From Kribbella jiaozuonensis (GTDB lineage Bacteria; Actinomycetota; Actinomycetes; Propionibacteriales; Kribbellaceae), in contig NZ_SZPZ01000001.1 in the NCBI RefSeq assembly GCF_005233875.1, positions 1,674,001 to 1,738,000 of the forward strand: a stretch of DNA of 64,000 bases. The letters run 5' to 3'. Under the pieces are notes generated by a model. It ran no database searches. It was not told the DNA's origin and saw only the letters and a list, made by a program, of their open reading frames with translations. Shown here one piece after another: positions 17,226 to 25,961 of the stretch (position 1 is the first letter of the stretch; every line of letters begins with the position of its first letter). The translations under genes were made by a program, and so were the position numbers.

Positions 17226-19904
17226 ATGCGCTCTGCCCTGCTCAGCCTCCTGTCCGCTGTCCCCGTCGCCGCGCTGCTCGTCACGCCGGCGGCCGCGGCT
17301 ACGACCGCCGGCGCAACCGTGCCATTCACTTCGTACGAGGCCGAGGCCGGCGCGCTCGGCGGTGGCGCGACCGCGGTGTCGCTGACGGCCGCGCCGACGA
17401 CGCAGTATTCGAGTCCTTCGCTGGAGGCGTCCGGGCACGCGTATGCCCATCTCGCCGGCACCGGCCAGAGCGTGCAGTGGACGAACACGACCGGCGCACC
17501 GATCAGCGCGATCACGGTCCGGGTGAGCATCCCCGACAGCAGCGCCGGCGGCGGGCAGACCAGCACGTTGAACCTGTACGTCGACGGCGGTCTGCGGCAG
17601 GCGCTCAACGTCAACTCGAAGCAGACCTGGCTGTACGAGGGCAACAACAACTACAACGGCAACAGCCAGAACCCGTCCGACGGCAGCCCGCGAGTGTTCT
17701 TCGACGAGACGCGTACCCTCGTCACCGGTACGCCGATCGCACCCGGCGGCACGTTGATGCTGCGCAAGGACTCCGGCAACTCGGCCGCGTACTACGACGT
17801 CGATGTCGTCGATGTGGAGAACCCGCCGGCTGCCCTCTCCCAACCGGCCAACTCGATCTCGATCACCGACTGCGGCGCGGTCGCCGACAACACCCCGACC
17901 AACGGTGCGGCGGATCCCGCGTCGGTCGACAGCCGGGCGGCGATCCAGAACTGCATCAACCAGGCGCAATCGCAGGGCAAGACCTTGTGGATCCCGGCCG
18001 GCACGTTCTACGTCAAGGGCACGCAAGGTCTGCAGGCACAGGGCATCACGATCGCGGGTGCGGGCGCCTGGTACAGCACGATCTATCGCGACGTACCGCT
18101 GCCGAACAGCACTCCGCTGCCCGCGCTATGGGGTCTGACCTCGACCACGATCCGCAACCTGCACGTCGACTCGAACGCGACCAGCCGCGCGACCGTCGAC
18201 GGCGCGGGCGGCTCGATGGACGTCACCGGGACGAACTGGGTGGCCGAAGGGATCTGGACCCAGCACACGCTGTCCGGCTTCTGGGCCTCCGGCACCGGCG
18301 GCACGATCCGGAACAACCGCCTGACGACGATCTGGGCGGACGGCGCGAACATCAACAACGTCTCGATGGGCAACTCGGTCGGCAACAACCTGACCATCAC
18401 GAACAACTTCGTCCGCGGCACCGGTGACGATGCGCTCGCCATCAACTCCGTTAATTACAACGACATTGACGGCACGCGGGTCTACTACACGCCGATGGCG
18501 AACGCGGTGGTGACGAACAATACGTCGATCGCTCCGTGGGGCGGGAAAGGCGTCGGAATCTACGGCGGCGGTGGCCATCGGATCGAGAACAACTACGTGT
18601 CGGACACCGCCCGCTACATCGGTCTGGGTGCGGGACGGTTCGGTGTCAATGGCAACGATCTGTTGTCGGCGAGCGTTACCGGCAATGTCGTCGTACGGTC
18701 CGGTGGGAATGCGTACAACCAGGGGCAGCCGGCGTTCCACATCGGGAACGGCGGCGACGGGCAGAACGTCGGCGTTGTCGATCGGGTGACCGCGAGCAAC
18801 AACACCGTCGTCAATTCGCTGTACGACGGCATCGGCTTCTCCACCTCGACGAACACCGTGCTCCAGAACAACACCGTGACCTCTCCGGGACGCAACGGCA
18901 TCGTCATCTCGCCGCCGTTCTACCCGGCGCCGTCGGGTTCCGCGACGATCACCGGTAACACGGTGACCGGTGGAGGTACGCCGTACCTCAACAACTCCGG
19001 TGGGTTCAGCGCGTCGCTGAGCGGCAACAGCTGGCAGGGCGGCGGTACGCCGGAAGCGCCGTACGGCGGCACGCCCGCCGCGATCCCCGGGACCGTGCAG
19101 GCGGAGAACTACAACACCGGCGGGCAGGGCGTCGCGTACAACGTGAGCTCGGTGAACGGCACCGCGAACGGCTACCGCACCGACGGCGTCGACCTCGAGT
19201 CAACGTCGGATGCTGGTGGCGGCTACAACCTGGGCTGGACCAGCACGGGCCAGTGGTTCCACTACACGGTCAACGTCGCCACCGCCGGTACGTACACCGT
19301 CGCGATGCGAGTGGCGGCGCCGAGCGCGGTGACCAACGCCTTCCACTTCGCCGGCACCACGGTCAGCGTCCCGGCAACTGGTGGTTGGCAGAACTGGGCG
19401 ATCGTCACCACTCAGGTGACACTGCCCGCCGGCCTGCAGACCTTGACGGTCTCTCAGGACAACGGCGGCTGGAACCTCAACAGCCTGCAGTTCACCGGCG
19501 GCGGCTCCGGCAACTTGGCGGCCGGTAAGCCCACCAGCGAGTCATCACACAACCAGGCCTACGCGTCGAGCAACCTGACAGACGGCAACCAGTCGTCCTA
19601 TTGGGAGAGCGCCAACAACGCCTTCCCACAATGGGCGCAGGTGGATCTCGGCTCAGCCCAGTCGGTGAGCCGCGCGGTCCTGCAGCTTCCCACGTCCTGG
19701 GGTGCTCGCGATCAGACCTTGTCGTTGCTCGGGTCAACGGACGGCATCAACTTCACGACGGTAAAGGCCTCCGCGACCTACACCTTCTCGCCGACGGTGA
19801 CCTTGACCTTCCCCGCGACGACCCAGCGCTATTGGCGAGTCAGTATCACCGCCAACACCGGGTGGCCGGCGGCGCAACTCTCAGAGCTACAACTTCAAGC
19901 GTGA
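17226..19904 (+). CDS. Secreted beta-helix glycoside hydrolase, GH87-like, with carbohydrate-binding modules
   Basis: An 892-residue exported enzyme. Residues 1-25 are a Sec signal peptide. Residues about 33-200 form a CBM35-like domain opening YEAEAG, and 210-620 a right-handed beta-helix beginning ITDCGAVADN. Residues 630-755 are a CBM6-like module (VQAENYNTGGQGVAYN) and 760-892 a discoidin-type F5/8 C module. WADGAN (Asp372) and GTGDDALAIN (Asp401, Asp402) match the aspartates expected in GH87 alpha-1,3-glucanases (mycodextranases), suggesting attack on fungal cell-wall or bacterial alpha-glucan. GGAGAGGA precedes the ATG. Another beta-helix glycosidase family is possible. Confidence 0.72.
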   Translation: MRSALLSLLSAVPVAALLVTPAAAATTAGATVPFTSYEAEAGALGGGATAVSLTAAPTTQYSSPSLEASGHAYAHLAGTGQSVQWTNTTGAPISAITVRVSIPDSSAGGGQTSTLNLYVDGGLRQALNVNSKQTWLYEGNNNYNGNSQNPSDGSPRVFFDETRTLVTGTPIAPGGTLMLRKDSGNSAAYYDVDVVDVENPPAALSQPANSISITDCGAVADNTPTNGAADPASVDSRAAIQNCINQAQSQGKTLWIPAGTFYVKGTQGLQAQGITIAGAGAWYSTIYRDVPLPNSTPLPALWGLTSTTIRNLHVDSNATSRATVDGAGGSMDVTGTNWVAEGIWTQHTLSGFWASGTGGTIRNNRLTTIWADGANINNVSMGNSVGNNLTITNNFVRGTGDDALAINSVNYNDIDGTRVYYTPMANAVVTNNTSIAPWGGKGVGIYGGGGHRIENNYVSDTARYIGLGAGRFGVNGNDLLSASVTGNVVVRSGGNAYNQGQPAFHIGNGGDGQNVGVVDRVTASNNTVVNSLYDGIGFSTSTNTVLQNNTVTSPGRNGIVISPPFYPAPSGSATITGNTVTGGGTPYLNNSGGFSASLSGNSWQGGGTPEAPYGGTPAAIPGTVQAENYNTGGQGVAYNVSSVNGTANGYRTDGVDLESTSDAGGGYNLGWTSTGQWFHYTVNVATAGTYTVAMRVAAPSAVTNAFHFAGTTVSVPATGGWQNWAIVTTQVTLPAGLQTLTVSQDNGGWNLNSLQFTGGGSGNLAAGKPTSESSHNQAYASSNLTDGNQSSYWESANNAFPQWAQVDLGSAQSVSRAVLQLPTSWGARDQTLSLLGSTDGINFTTVKASATYTFSPTVTLTFPATTQRYWRVSITANTGWPAAQLSELQLQA

Positions 19905-20635
19905 GGCGCGTGTTTCTCCTCGACACTGTCGAGGAGAAACGCCAGGCCGGCCTCGAAGTTGTCCGGCTGGGCGGCGAAGCCGTGGCGCAGGAGAGGTCCG
20001 ACGTACGGGTAGTCACCGCTGTCGGCGCGTTCGGTCAGGTACCTGTTGACCGTCGACGTCCATTCGCCGGCGGCGGCCGGGTCCGACGGCACGGCACGTC
20101 GCTGCGCCGAGACCCGGGTGACATACCCGACCGTGTGGTCGTTGACCGCTGTCACGATGCTCCACGCTTCTTCCGCGGAGACGGCTAGCGGCGCGACGGC
20201 ACGCATCCACTCGTCGAGAACCCGGAGCGTGTTCGGGCCCAGCTGCATGCGGTCGACCAGGAGCTCGATCGTCCACGGGTGGGCCAGGCCCTGGTCCCGG
20301 GTCCGTCGCGCGATGGCCTCGAGCGCTTCTCGCCAGTGCTTCGGGAGTTGGTCGCCGAGGACGCTCTCCCCGGCGAGCTGATCGAACATCAGGTCCAGCA
20401 GGTCGTCCTTGCTCGACACATGCGCGTACAAGCTCATCGGCCGTACTTCGAGGAACGCCGCGACGCTCCGGATCGAGACCGCGTCGAGCCCGTCGCGGTC
20501 GGCGATGTCGACCGCGGCGCTCACGATGGATTCGCGGGTGAGCGTCCTGCGCCGGGGCCGGCGGTCGTTGCGTGCCCACACCGGACCCGCATCCCGCTGG
20601 GTGCCCTCGTCGGCCGGCCGTGTCATGTCGGGCAT
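19895..20635 (-). CDS. TetR-family regulator (TetR_C type)
   Basis: A 246-residue regulator. The DNA-binding domain is at about residues 33-80 (SIVSAAVDIADRDGLDAVS, then MSLYAHVSSKDDL). It is followed by a C-terminal domain of the tetracycline-repressor-like type (WREALEAIARRTRDQGLAHPW). It lies 9 bases downstream of nuoH on the same strand, so the two are probably co-transcribed. A palindrome upstream of nuoH is the candidate operator. Its 3' end overlaps the convergent glycosidase gene by 10 bases. Confidence 0.87.
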   Translation of the reverse strand: MPDMTRPADEGTQRDAGPVWARNDRRPRRRTLTRESIVSAAVDIADRDGLDAVSIRSVAAFLEVRPMSLYAHVSSKDDLLDLMFDQLAGESVLGDQLPKHWREALEAIARRTRDQGLAHPWTIELLVDRMQLGPNTLRVLDEWMRAVAPLAVSAEEAWSIVTAVNDHTVGYVTRVSAQRRAVPSDPAAAGEWTSTVNRYLTERADSGDYPYVGPLLRHGFAAQPDNFEAGLAFLLDSVEEKHAPHA

Positions 20636-20644
20636 CGTACGGCG

Positions 20645-21901
20645 TCATCGCGCCCGACGCTCGGTGGCTACGGCCGACATCGGCGGCACCGGGAACCCGT
20701 CGTACGTGGCTGCTTCCTGCTGCGCGGCCTTGTCCGACTGCTTCTTCTCACCGACGAACAGCAGTACGACGACCGCGACGACGCAGAGCGCGATCGCGAC
20801 GAACAACCACTGCCGGTCGATACCGCCGTTCAGGTTGATCGTGCGGATCGTCGCGACCACCAGGATCCACAGCAGGGACAGCGGCATCAGCCGCATCCAC
20901 CCGAAGTGCATGAACTGGTCGTACCGCAGGCGTGGCAGCGTCCCGCGCAGCCAGATGAAGAGGAACAGGAAGCAGAGGACCTTCCCGAAGAACCACAGGA
21001 CAGGCCAGTAGTCGCTGTTGGCGCCGTCCCAGATCAGGTTGATCGGCAACGGGGCGTGCCAGCCGCCGAGGAACAGCGTGGTCGCCAAGGCCGCCACGGT
21101 GCCCATGTTCACGTACTCCGCGAGGAAGAACAGCATGAACTTCGCGGACGAGTACTCCGTGTGGAATCCGCCGACCAGTTCGCCCTCGGCCTCGGGCAGG
21201 TCGAACGGCGCCCGGTTGGTCTCGCCGACCATCGAGATCACATAGATCACGAACGACGGCGCGAGGATCAGGCCGTACCAGAGCTTGTCCTGCGCGGCGA
21301 CGATCTGCGACGTCGACATCGATCCGGCGTACAGGAAGACCGCGACGAGCGAGAGCCCCATCGAGACCTCGTACGAGATCATCTGGGCGCTGGAGCGAAG
21401 GCCGCCGAGCAGGGAGTACGTCGATCCGGACGACCAGCCGCCGAGCACGATGCCGTAGATGCCGACCGAGGCCATCGCGAGCACGAAGATCACCGCCACC
21501 GGCATGTCGGTCAGCTGCAGCGCGGTGCGGCCGTCGCTCCACGGCAGCTTCACCGTCGGCCCGAACGGGATCACCGTCCACGCCGCGAACGCCGGAACGA
21601 CCACGATCGCCGGCGCGAGCACGAACACCACTTTGTCGGCCGTCTTCGGGATCAGATCCTCCTTCAGGATCAACTTCATCCCATCGGCCAACGACTGCAG
21701 CAACCCGAACGGCCCGTTGACCTTCGGCCCGATCCGCTGCTGCATCCGGGCCACCACCCGCCGCTCCGCCCAAATACTGAACAGCGTCAGCACCATCAGG
21801 ATCACGAAGACCAGGACCACCTTGAGCAGCATCACCCCCCACGAGTCCTGCCCGAACCCCACCGGCCCACCGCTGACCTCATCACTCCACCGCATCGCCA
21901 T
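20645..21901 (-). CDS. nuoH: NADH-quinone oxidoreductase subunit H, isolated copy
   Basis: A 418-residue membrane protein with the full complex I subunit 1 fold and about eight hydrophobic helices. Both family signatures are visible: the N-terminal ERRVVARMQQRIGP and the loop GETNRAPFDLPEAEGELVGG that helps form the quinone site. GGAGGAG gives a good ribosome site for the ATG at 21901. No other nuo gene is in the window, which is unusual because nuoH normally sits in a 13-14 gene operon. It is followed by a TetR gene, so it may be an inducible spare subunit. Confidence 0.93.
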   Translation of the reverse strand: MAMRWSDEVSGGPVGFGQDSWGVMLLKVVLVFVILMVLTLFSIWAERRVVARMQQRIGPKVNGPFGLLQSLADGMKLILKEDLIPKTADKVVFVLAPAIVVVPAFAAWTVIPFGPTVKLPWSDGRTALQLTDMPVAVIFVLAMASVGIYGIVLGGWSSGSTYSLLGGLRSSAQMISYEVSMGLSLVAVFLYAGSMSTSQIVAAQDKLWYGLILAPSFVIYVISMVGETNRAPFDLPEAEGELVGGFHTEYSSAKFMLFFLAEYVNMGTVAALATTLFLGGWHAPLPINLIWDGANSDYWPVLWFFGKVLCFLFLFIWLRGTLPRLRYDQFMHFGWMRLMPLSLLWILVVATIRTINLNGGIDRQWLFVAIALCVVAVVVLLFVGEKKQSDKAAQQEAATYDGFPVPPMSAVATERRAR

Positions 21902-21924
21902 CGCTCCTCCGAGATCGACTAACA

Positions 21925-21937
21925 GATACGGTGTATC
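21925..21937. promoter_or_regulatory. Palindrome upstream of nuoH, candidate TetR operator
   Basis: GATACGGTGTATC is a perfect 5+3+5 palindrome, 23 bases upstream of the nuoH ATG, within an AT-richer stretch likely to hold the promoter. Its position fits autoregulation by the TetR gene downstream of nuoH. The region 21902-22083 holds nothing else recognisable. Confidence 0.4.
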
Positions 21938-22083
21938 ATTAAGACGACCGGAAGAGAACCCGGACTTGCTGCACGCGCTGGATCAGGATGTGAGACCGCG
22001 GGCGATCGCGATCCGACGGGTGTGAATGTTGAGGCATGCGTGCGATCGGGTTCGTGAGTTGGTCAGCCGAAGGACGGATGTGA

Positions 22084-23109
22084 ATGACGGTCGAGCGGGT
22101 CTATCGGGCGGCCGACGGGCGGTACGAGCGGCTGGAGTATCGGCGGGCGGGGGACTCCGGGCTGGATCTGCCGGCGTTGTCGCTCGGGTTGTGGCAGAAG
22201 TTCGGTCGTGACTACCCGTTCGGGACGCAGCGGGAGATCTTGCTGCATGCGTTCGATCTGGGCATCACGCATTTCGACAACGCCAACCGGTACGGGCCGC
22301 CGCACCGGGCCGCGGAGCAGGTGTTCGGGCAGGTGCTGCGGACGGACCTGGCGCCGTACCGCGACGAACTCATCCTGACCACGAAGGCCGGTAACCCGAT
22401 CGGTCCGAGCCCTTATCTCAAAGGCGGTTCGCGCAAGTCGCTGCTGGTGTCGCTCGAGCGCAGCCTGCGCGATCTCGGCACCGACTACGTCGACATCTTC
22501 TACCACCACCGGCCGGATCCGTCGACGCCGCTGGACGAGACCGTGGGCGCGCTGGTGAGCGCGGTCCAGCAGGGCAAGGCGTTGTACGTCGGCATCTCGA
22601 ACTACCCGACGGAGCGCGCGCACGAGGTCGCCGCCTTGCTGCGTGCGGCCGGCGTACCGCTGCTGGTTCATCAGCCGCGGTACTCGATCTTCGACCGCAC
22701 GCCGGAGACCAGCGGGCTGCTCAAGCTCGCTGCCGAGGACGGGTTCGGTTTGGTTGCCTACAGCCCCCTTGCGCAGGGGTTGCTGACCGACAAGTACCTC
22801 GACGGCGCCATCCCGGCCGGTGCCCGGGCCGCGGCCAGCGCGTTCCTGTCACCGGATCAGATCGACGACGTCTATCGCGAGCGCGCGACGGCGCTGAACG
22901 AGCTCGCCCGAGAGCGCGGCCAGTCCTTGGCACAGCTTGCCCTCCAGTGGGTACTGCGTCAGCCGCAGGTGACGACTGCCCTGATCGGCGCAAGCTCGAC
23001 CGCCCAACTCGACCACAACCTCGCCGCGCTCGACTTCCCGGCCCTCACCGACGAGGAACTGACCCGCATCGACCACCACGGCATCCACGGCACCGGCCAA
23101 CGCGTCTGA
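22084..23109 (+). CDS. Aldo/keto reductase, YghZ (glyceraldehyde 3-phosphate reductase)-like
   Basis: A 341-residue NADPH-dependent reductase of the group containing E. coli YghZ/GPR and potassium-channel beta-subunit homologues. Marks include LSLGLWQKFG, ITHFDNANRYGPP (catalytic Asp and Tyr), LILTTKAG, DIFYHHRPD and ALIGASS. Family members reduce small aldehydes such as L-glyceraldehyde 3-phosphate or methylglyoxal. It stands alone, 182 bases from the divergent nuoH gene, and ends 10 bases from the convergent LigD polymerase gene. Confidence 0.88.
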   Translation: MTVERVYRAADGRYERLEYRRAGDSGLDLPALSLGLWQKFGRDYPFGTQREILLHAFDLGITHFDNANRYGPPHRAAEQVFGQVLRTDLAPYRDELILTTKAGNPIGPSPYLKGGSRKSLLVSLERSLRDLGTDYVDIFYHHRPDPSTPLDETVGALVSAVQQGKALYVGISNYPTERAHEVAALLRAAGVPLLVHQPRYSIFDRTPETSGLLKLAAEDGFGLVAYSPLAQGLLTDKYLDGAIPAGARAAASAFLSPDQIDDVYRERATALNELARERGQSLAQLALQWVLRQPQVTTALIGASSTAQLDHNLAALDFPALTDEELTRIDHHGIHGTGQRV

Positions 23110-23119
23110 GCTCCCGGCG

Positions 23120-24037
23120 CTATTTCTCGGTCAGCAAGTCATTCAGGCGACGCCATGGTCGGGTCAAGGACCGGCGGCGACTCGACCCGCGCCATGGATC
23201 GCCGTCCCGCTCAAAGCGGCGCACAACTGAGCGAATGGTGAACCGGTCGCCGCGCATCCGGCGATCGTCGAGTTCGCTCCAGTCCAACGGGGTGGCAACC
23301 GGCGCGCCCGCCCGGGCTCGCACGGCGTACGGCGGTACGGCGGTCTGCCCGTAGGCGTTGCGCATGATGTCGAGGTACAGCCGCCCTTCCCGTTTCGCGA
23401 TGCGCTGCTCGATGGTGTAGCGCTTCGGGTCACGAGCGACGAGCACCTGCGCGACGCCGCTCGCGAATTCGCGGACCTGGTCGAAGTCCGCCGTACGGTC
23501 CAGGAGGACGTGGACGTGAAGTCCCTTGCCTCCGGTGGTTTTGAGCAGCGAGGGGAGCCCGAGGTCGGTCAGGAGTTCGCGGACATCGAGGGCAGCGCGG
23601 CGTGCGGCGGGGAAGTCGTCGCCGGATGGGTCGAGGTCGAAGATCAGCTGATCGGGCTTCCTCGGGCGGTCGGCGCGAGACAGCCAGGTGTGGGGAGTGA
23701 TGCACGCTTGGTTGGCGAGGTACACCAGTGCGGCAGCGGAGCTGACGACCGCGTGCTTCACGTTGCCGGCACCCCCGAGCCGTTTCACCGACGCGGTCTC
23801 GATCCAGTCCGGGAAGTATCGCGGTACGGTCTGCTGGAACACCTGTTGGCCGTCGATGCCGTCCGGGAACCGCTCGAGCGACAGCGGACGGCCCTTGAGA
23901 TACGGGACCATCCGTGGTGCGACCGTCTCGTAGTAGCTGATCAGGTCGCCCTTGGTCACCCCGTCGTCGGGGAACAGGACCTTGTCCGTCCGGCTCAGTT
24001 GAATGGTACGGCGGCCGACCCGTACCTCATCAGTCAC
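23120..24037 (-). CDS. LigD-type DNA repair polymerase/primase domain protein
   Basis: A 305-residue stand-alone version of the polymerase domain of LigD, which fills gaps or adds nucleotides at double-strand break ends during non-homologous end joining. Visible motifs are TKGDLISYYETVA, SRADRPRKPDQLIFDLDPS with the catalytic Asp pair, and the GGKGLHVHVLLD core. The GTG start at 24037 overlaps the stop of the ligase gene (GTGA), so the two are translationally coupled. There is no nuclease domain. Confidence 0.9.
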   Translation of the reverse strand: MTDEVRVGRRTIQLSRTDKVLFPDDGVTKGDLISYYETVAPRMVPYLKGRPLSLERFPDGIDGQQVFQQTVPRYFPDWIETASVKRLGGAGNVKHAVVSSAAALVYLANQACITPHTWLSRADRPRKPDQLIFDLDPSGDDFPAARRAALDVRELLTDLGLPSLLKTTGGKGLHVHVLLDRTADFDQVREFASGVAQVLVARDPKRYTIEQRIAKREGRLYLDIMRNAYGQTAVPPYAVRARAGAPVATPLDWSELDDRRMRGDRFTIRSVVRRFERDGDPWRGSSRRRSLTRPWRRLNDLLTEK

Positions 24038-25011
24038 TGTGCACGCTCCCGGACCACCTCACGTGGAGGTTTGTCCTCGCGCAGTCCCTGGAAGCTGGGA
24101 TGGCGGAGTTGCCCGTCCCGCGTCCATTCGCTGAAGGCGACCTGGCCGACGAGCTGCGGTTTCACCCAGTGCACCCGCAAGCGCGGCAAGTTGCCGCTGG
24201 CAAACGCCGGTTCGTCCTGCTCGAGCTCGGCGAGTTGTTTGCTCAGTCGCTCGAGCATCGGACGGTCGTAGCCGGTGCCTACTTTCCCGGCGTACCGGAG
24301 TTCACCTTTCTCGTAGTAGCCGATCAGCAGTGCGCCGAAGCCGACCCGGCTGCCTTGGGGATCGGTGTAGCCGCCGATCACGAACTCCTGCGCGGTGGCG
24401 CACTTGAACTTCAGCCAGTCCTTCGAGCGACCGTGGGCGTAGGCTCCGACGGCCCGCTTGGCGATGAGGCCTTCCCAGCCGCGCCGGCAGGCCTCTTCCC
24501 AGTACGCGACGCCGTTGCCGATCCGATGCGGCGTGAAGCGCAGCGGACCGCCGTACTCGAGCGCACTGCGCAGGAGCGCTTTGCGTCGGCGGAGCGGGAG
24601 GCCGGTCAGATCGTGCCCGTCGAGATGCAGGACGTCGAACACGTAGAGGAAGACCTTCACCCCCGTACGGCGTGCCGCGTCGGGGTCGTTGACCTGCATG
24701 CGTCCTTGCAACCGGGAGAAGCTGGTCCGGCCGCCCTCGAAGGCGACGATCTCGCCGTCGACCACGAAGTCCTGATTCGTCTGGCCGGCCAGTGCCTCGA
24801 CGAGTTCGGGGTAGTGGTTGTTGAGTTCCTTCTGGTTGCGCGAGAGCAGGCGGACGCCGTCCGCAGTACGGAAGACCAGGCAGCGTTCCCCGTCGAGTTT
24901 GCGCTCGTACAGCCAATCGGGGTCGGAGAAGCGGTCCTCGGTCAGCGTGGCGAGCATCGGCGTGACCCACTCAGGCTGGGCTACTGTGCGCAAACTCTGC
25001 TTCGCCGTCAC
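24034..25011 (-). CDS. ATP-dependent DNA ligase (LigD ligase domain)
   Basis: A 325-residue ligase with the adenylated lysine in YERKLDGERC near the N-terminus. The nucleotidyltransferase motifs follow (VVDGEIVAF, EGLIAKRA, WLKFKC) and then the OB-fold (GTGYDRPMLERL, VGQVAFSEWTRDGQLRHPSF). It seals breaks in end joining. GTG at 25011 is chosen as the first plausible start before the conserved domain; further upstream in-frame sequence looks non-coding. No Ku gene is next to it. Confidence 0.9.
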   Translation of the reverse strand: MTAKQSLRTVAQPEWVTPMLATLTEDRFSDPDWLYERKLDGERCLVFRTADGVRLLSRNQKELNNHYPELVEALAGQTNQDFVVDGEIVAFEGGRTSFSRLQGRMQVNDPDAARRTGVKVFLYVFDVLHLDGHDLTGLPLRRRKALLRSALEYGGPLRFTPHRIGNGVAYWEEACRRGWEGLIAKRAVGAYAHGRSKDWLKFKCATAQEFVIGGYTDPQGSRVGFGALLIGYYEKGELRYAGKVGTGYDRPMLERLSKQLAELEQDEPAFASGNLPRLRVHWVKPQLVGQVAFSEWTRDGQLRHPSFQGLREDKPPREVVRERAQ

Positions 25012-25166
25012 ACCCCCGCCAGTGCCCGAGCCCCCCGCGAGGCAAACACCAGCGAGCGGCGCAGGACCTGGGCAGCTACGCCGAGGACCTGCGCCACGTC
25101 GCACAGGAGTATCCGGATCTCCAGTGGGAGTTGCTGCATCTGCTGGTCGACCCGGCCGTCGGGGCG

Positions 25167-25961
25167 TCAGCGCGTCAGCAGCTTGGCGACCTTTGGGAGG
25201 ACTTGGTCGACGGGGCCGCTGACGCCGCATTCCATCGCCAGCCAGCCGTTGTAGCCGATGGCCTCCAATGCGTCCAAGGTCTCCGGCCAGTCGTAGTGGC
25301 CGGCGCCGGGCTCCAGCCGGTTGCTGTCGCCGAGCTGGACGTGACCGATCAACGAACCGGCCTGCCTGATCGACTCGCCGATGTGGGCCTCCTCGATCGA
25401 CATGTGGAAGGTATCCGCAGTGATCATCACCCCGGAGGATCCGACCTCCTCGACCACGGAGACCGCATCGGCGAGCTGGTTGATCACGAAGTCCTCGAAC
25501 CGGTTCAACGGTTCCAGGTAGACCTTCGCGCCCACCGACTCGCCGTGCTCACCCACCTCCCGGAGGGCCTCGACCAGCGCCGCGCGAGAGTCCTCGACCG
25601 AACGCGGCGGCACGAACGGAGGCAACCGCCGCGAGAACAACCCGAAGGCATGCGGCGAGACGATCCCCGTCCCGCCGGCCGCCGCGATCGTGCTCAACTG
25701 GATCTTCAGCTGCTCGATGGCATCCCGGCGCCGGTCCGCGTCGAAGTCGCCGATGAAGTGGTCCATGTGCACAACCGCGGTCGGCATCTGTACGCCGGCA
25801 TCGCGCGCCCGCCGCAGCTCGTCCACCCGCGATCCGAAGATCCCGTCACCACGGGCGGACAGCTCGATCCCGTCGAAACCCACCGACCGGACGAATGCGA
25901 ACTTCTCCTCCAAGGTCTCGCCGGGCAGTGTCATCTCCGCGGCCGCCAGTCGGAACGTCAT
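25167..25961 (-). CDS. Sugar phosphate isomerase/epimerase (xylose isomerase-like TIM barrel)
   Basis: A 264-residue AP-endonuclease-2-type TIM barrel, as in sugar isomerases, epimerases and inosose dehydratases. Marks are GFDGIELSARGDG, a VYLEPLNRFE strand with a metal Glu, ITADTFHMSIEE with Asp and His, HVQLGDSNR and WLAMECG. The ATG overlaps the stop of the dehydrogenase gene (ATGA). As the last gene of the ABC sugar operon it should convert the imported sugar or its oxidised derivative. The 155 bases downstream to the ligase start contain no confident feature. Confidence 0.88.
   Translation of the reverse strand: MTFRLAAAEMTLPGETLEEKFAFVRSVGFDGIELSARGDGIFGSRVDELRRARDAGVQMPTAVVHMDHFIGDFDADRRRDAIEQLKIQLSTIAAAGGTGIVSPHAFGLFSRRLPPFVPPRSVEDSRAALVEALREVGEHGESVGAKVYLEPLNRFEDFVINQLADAVSVVEEVGSSGVMITADTFHMSIEEAHIGESIRQAGSLIGHVQLGDSNRLEPGAGHYDWPETLDALEAIGYNGWLAMECGVSGPVDQVLPKVAKLLTR

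Noticed and set aside
20279..21922. Long plus-strand frame opposite nuoH
   Set aside because: The translation is repetitive His/Arg/Asp/Gln-rich sequence typical of the complement of a GC-rich membrane protein gene; nuoH on the other strand has strong family motifs.
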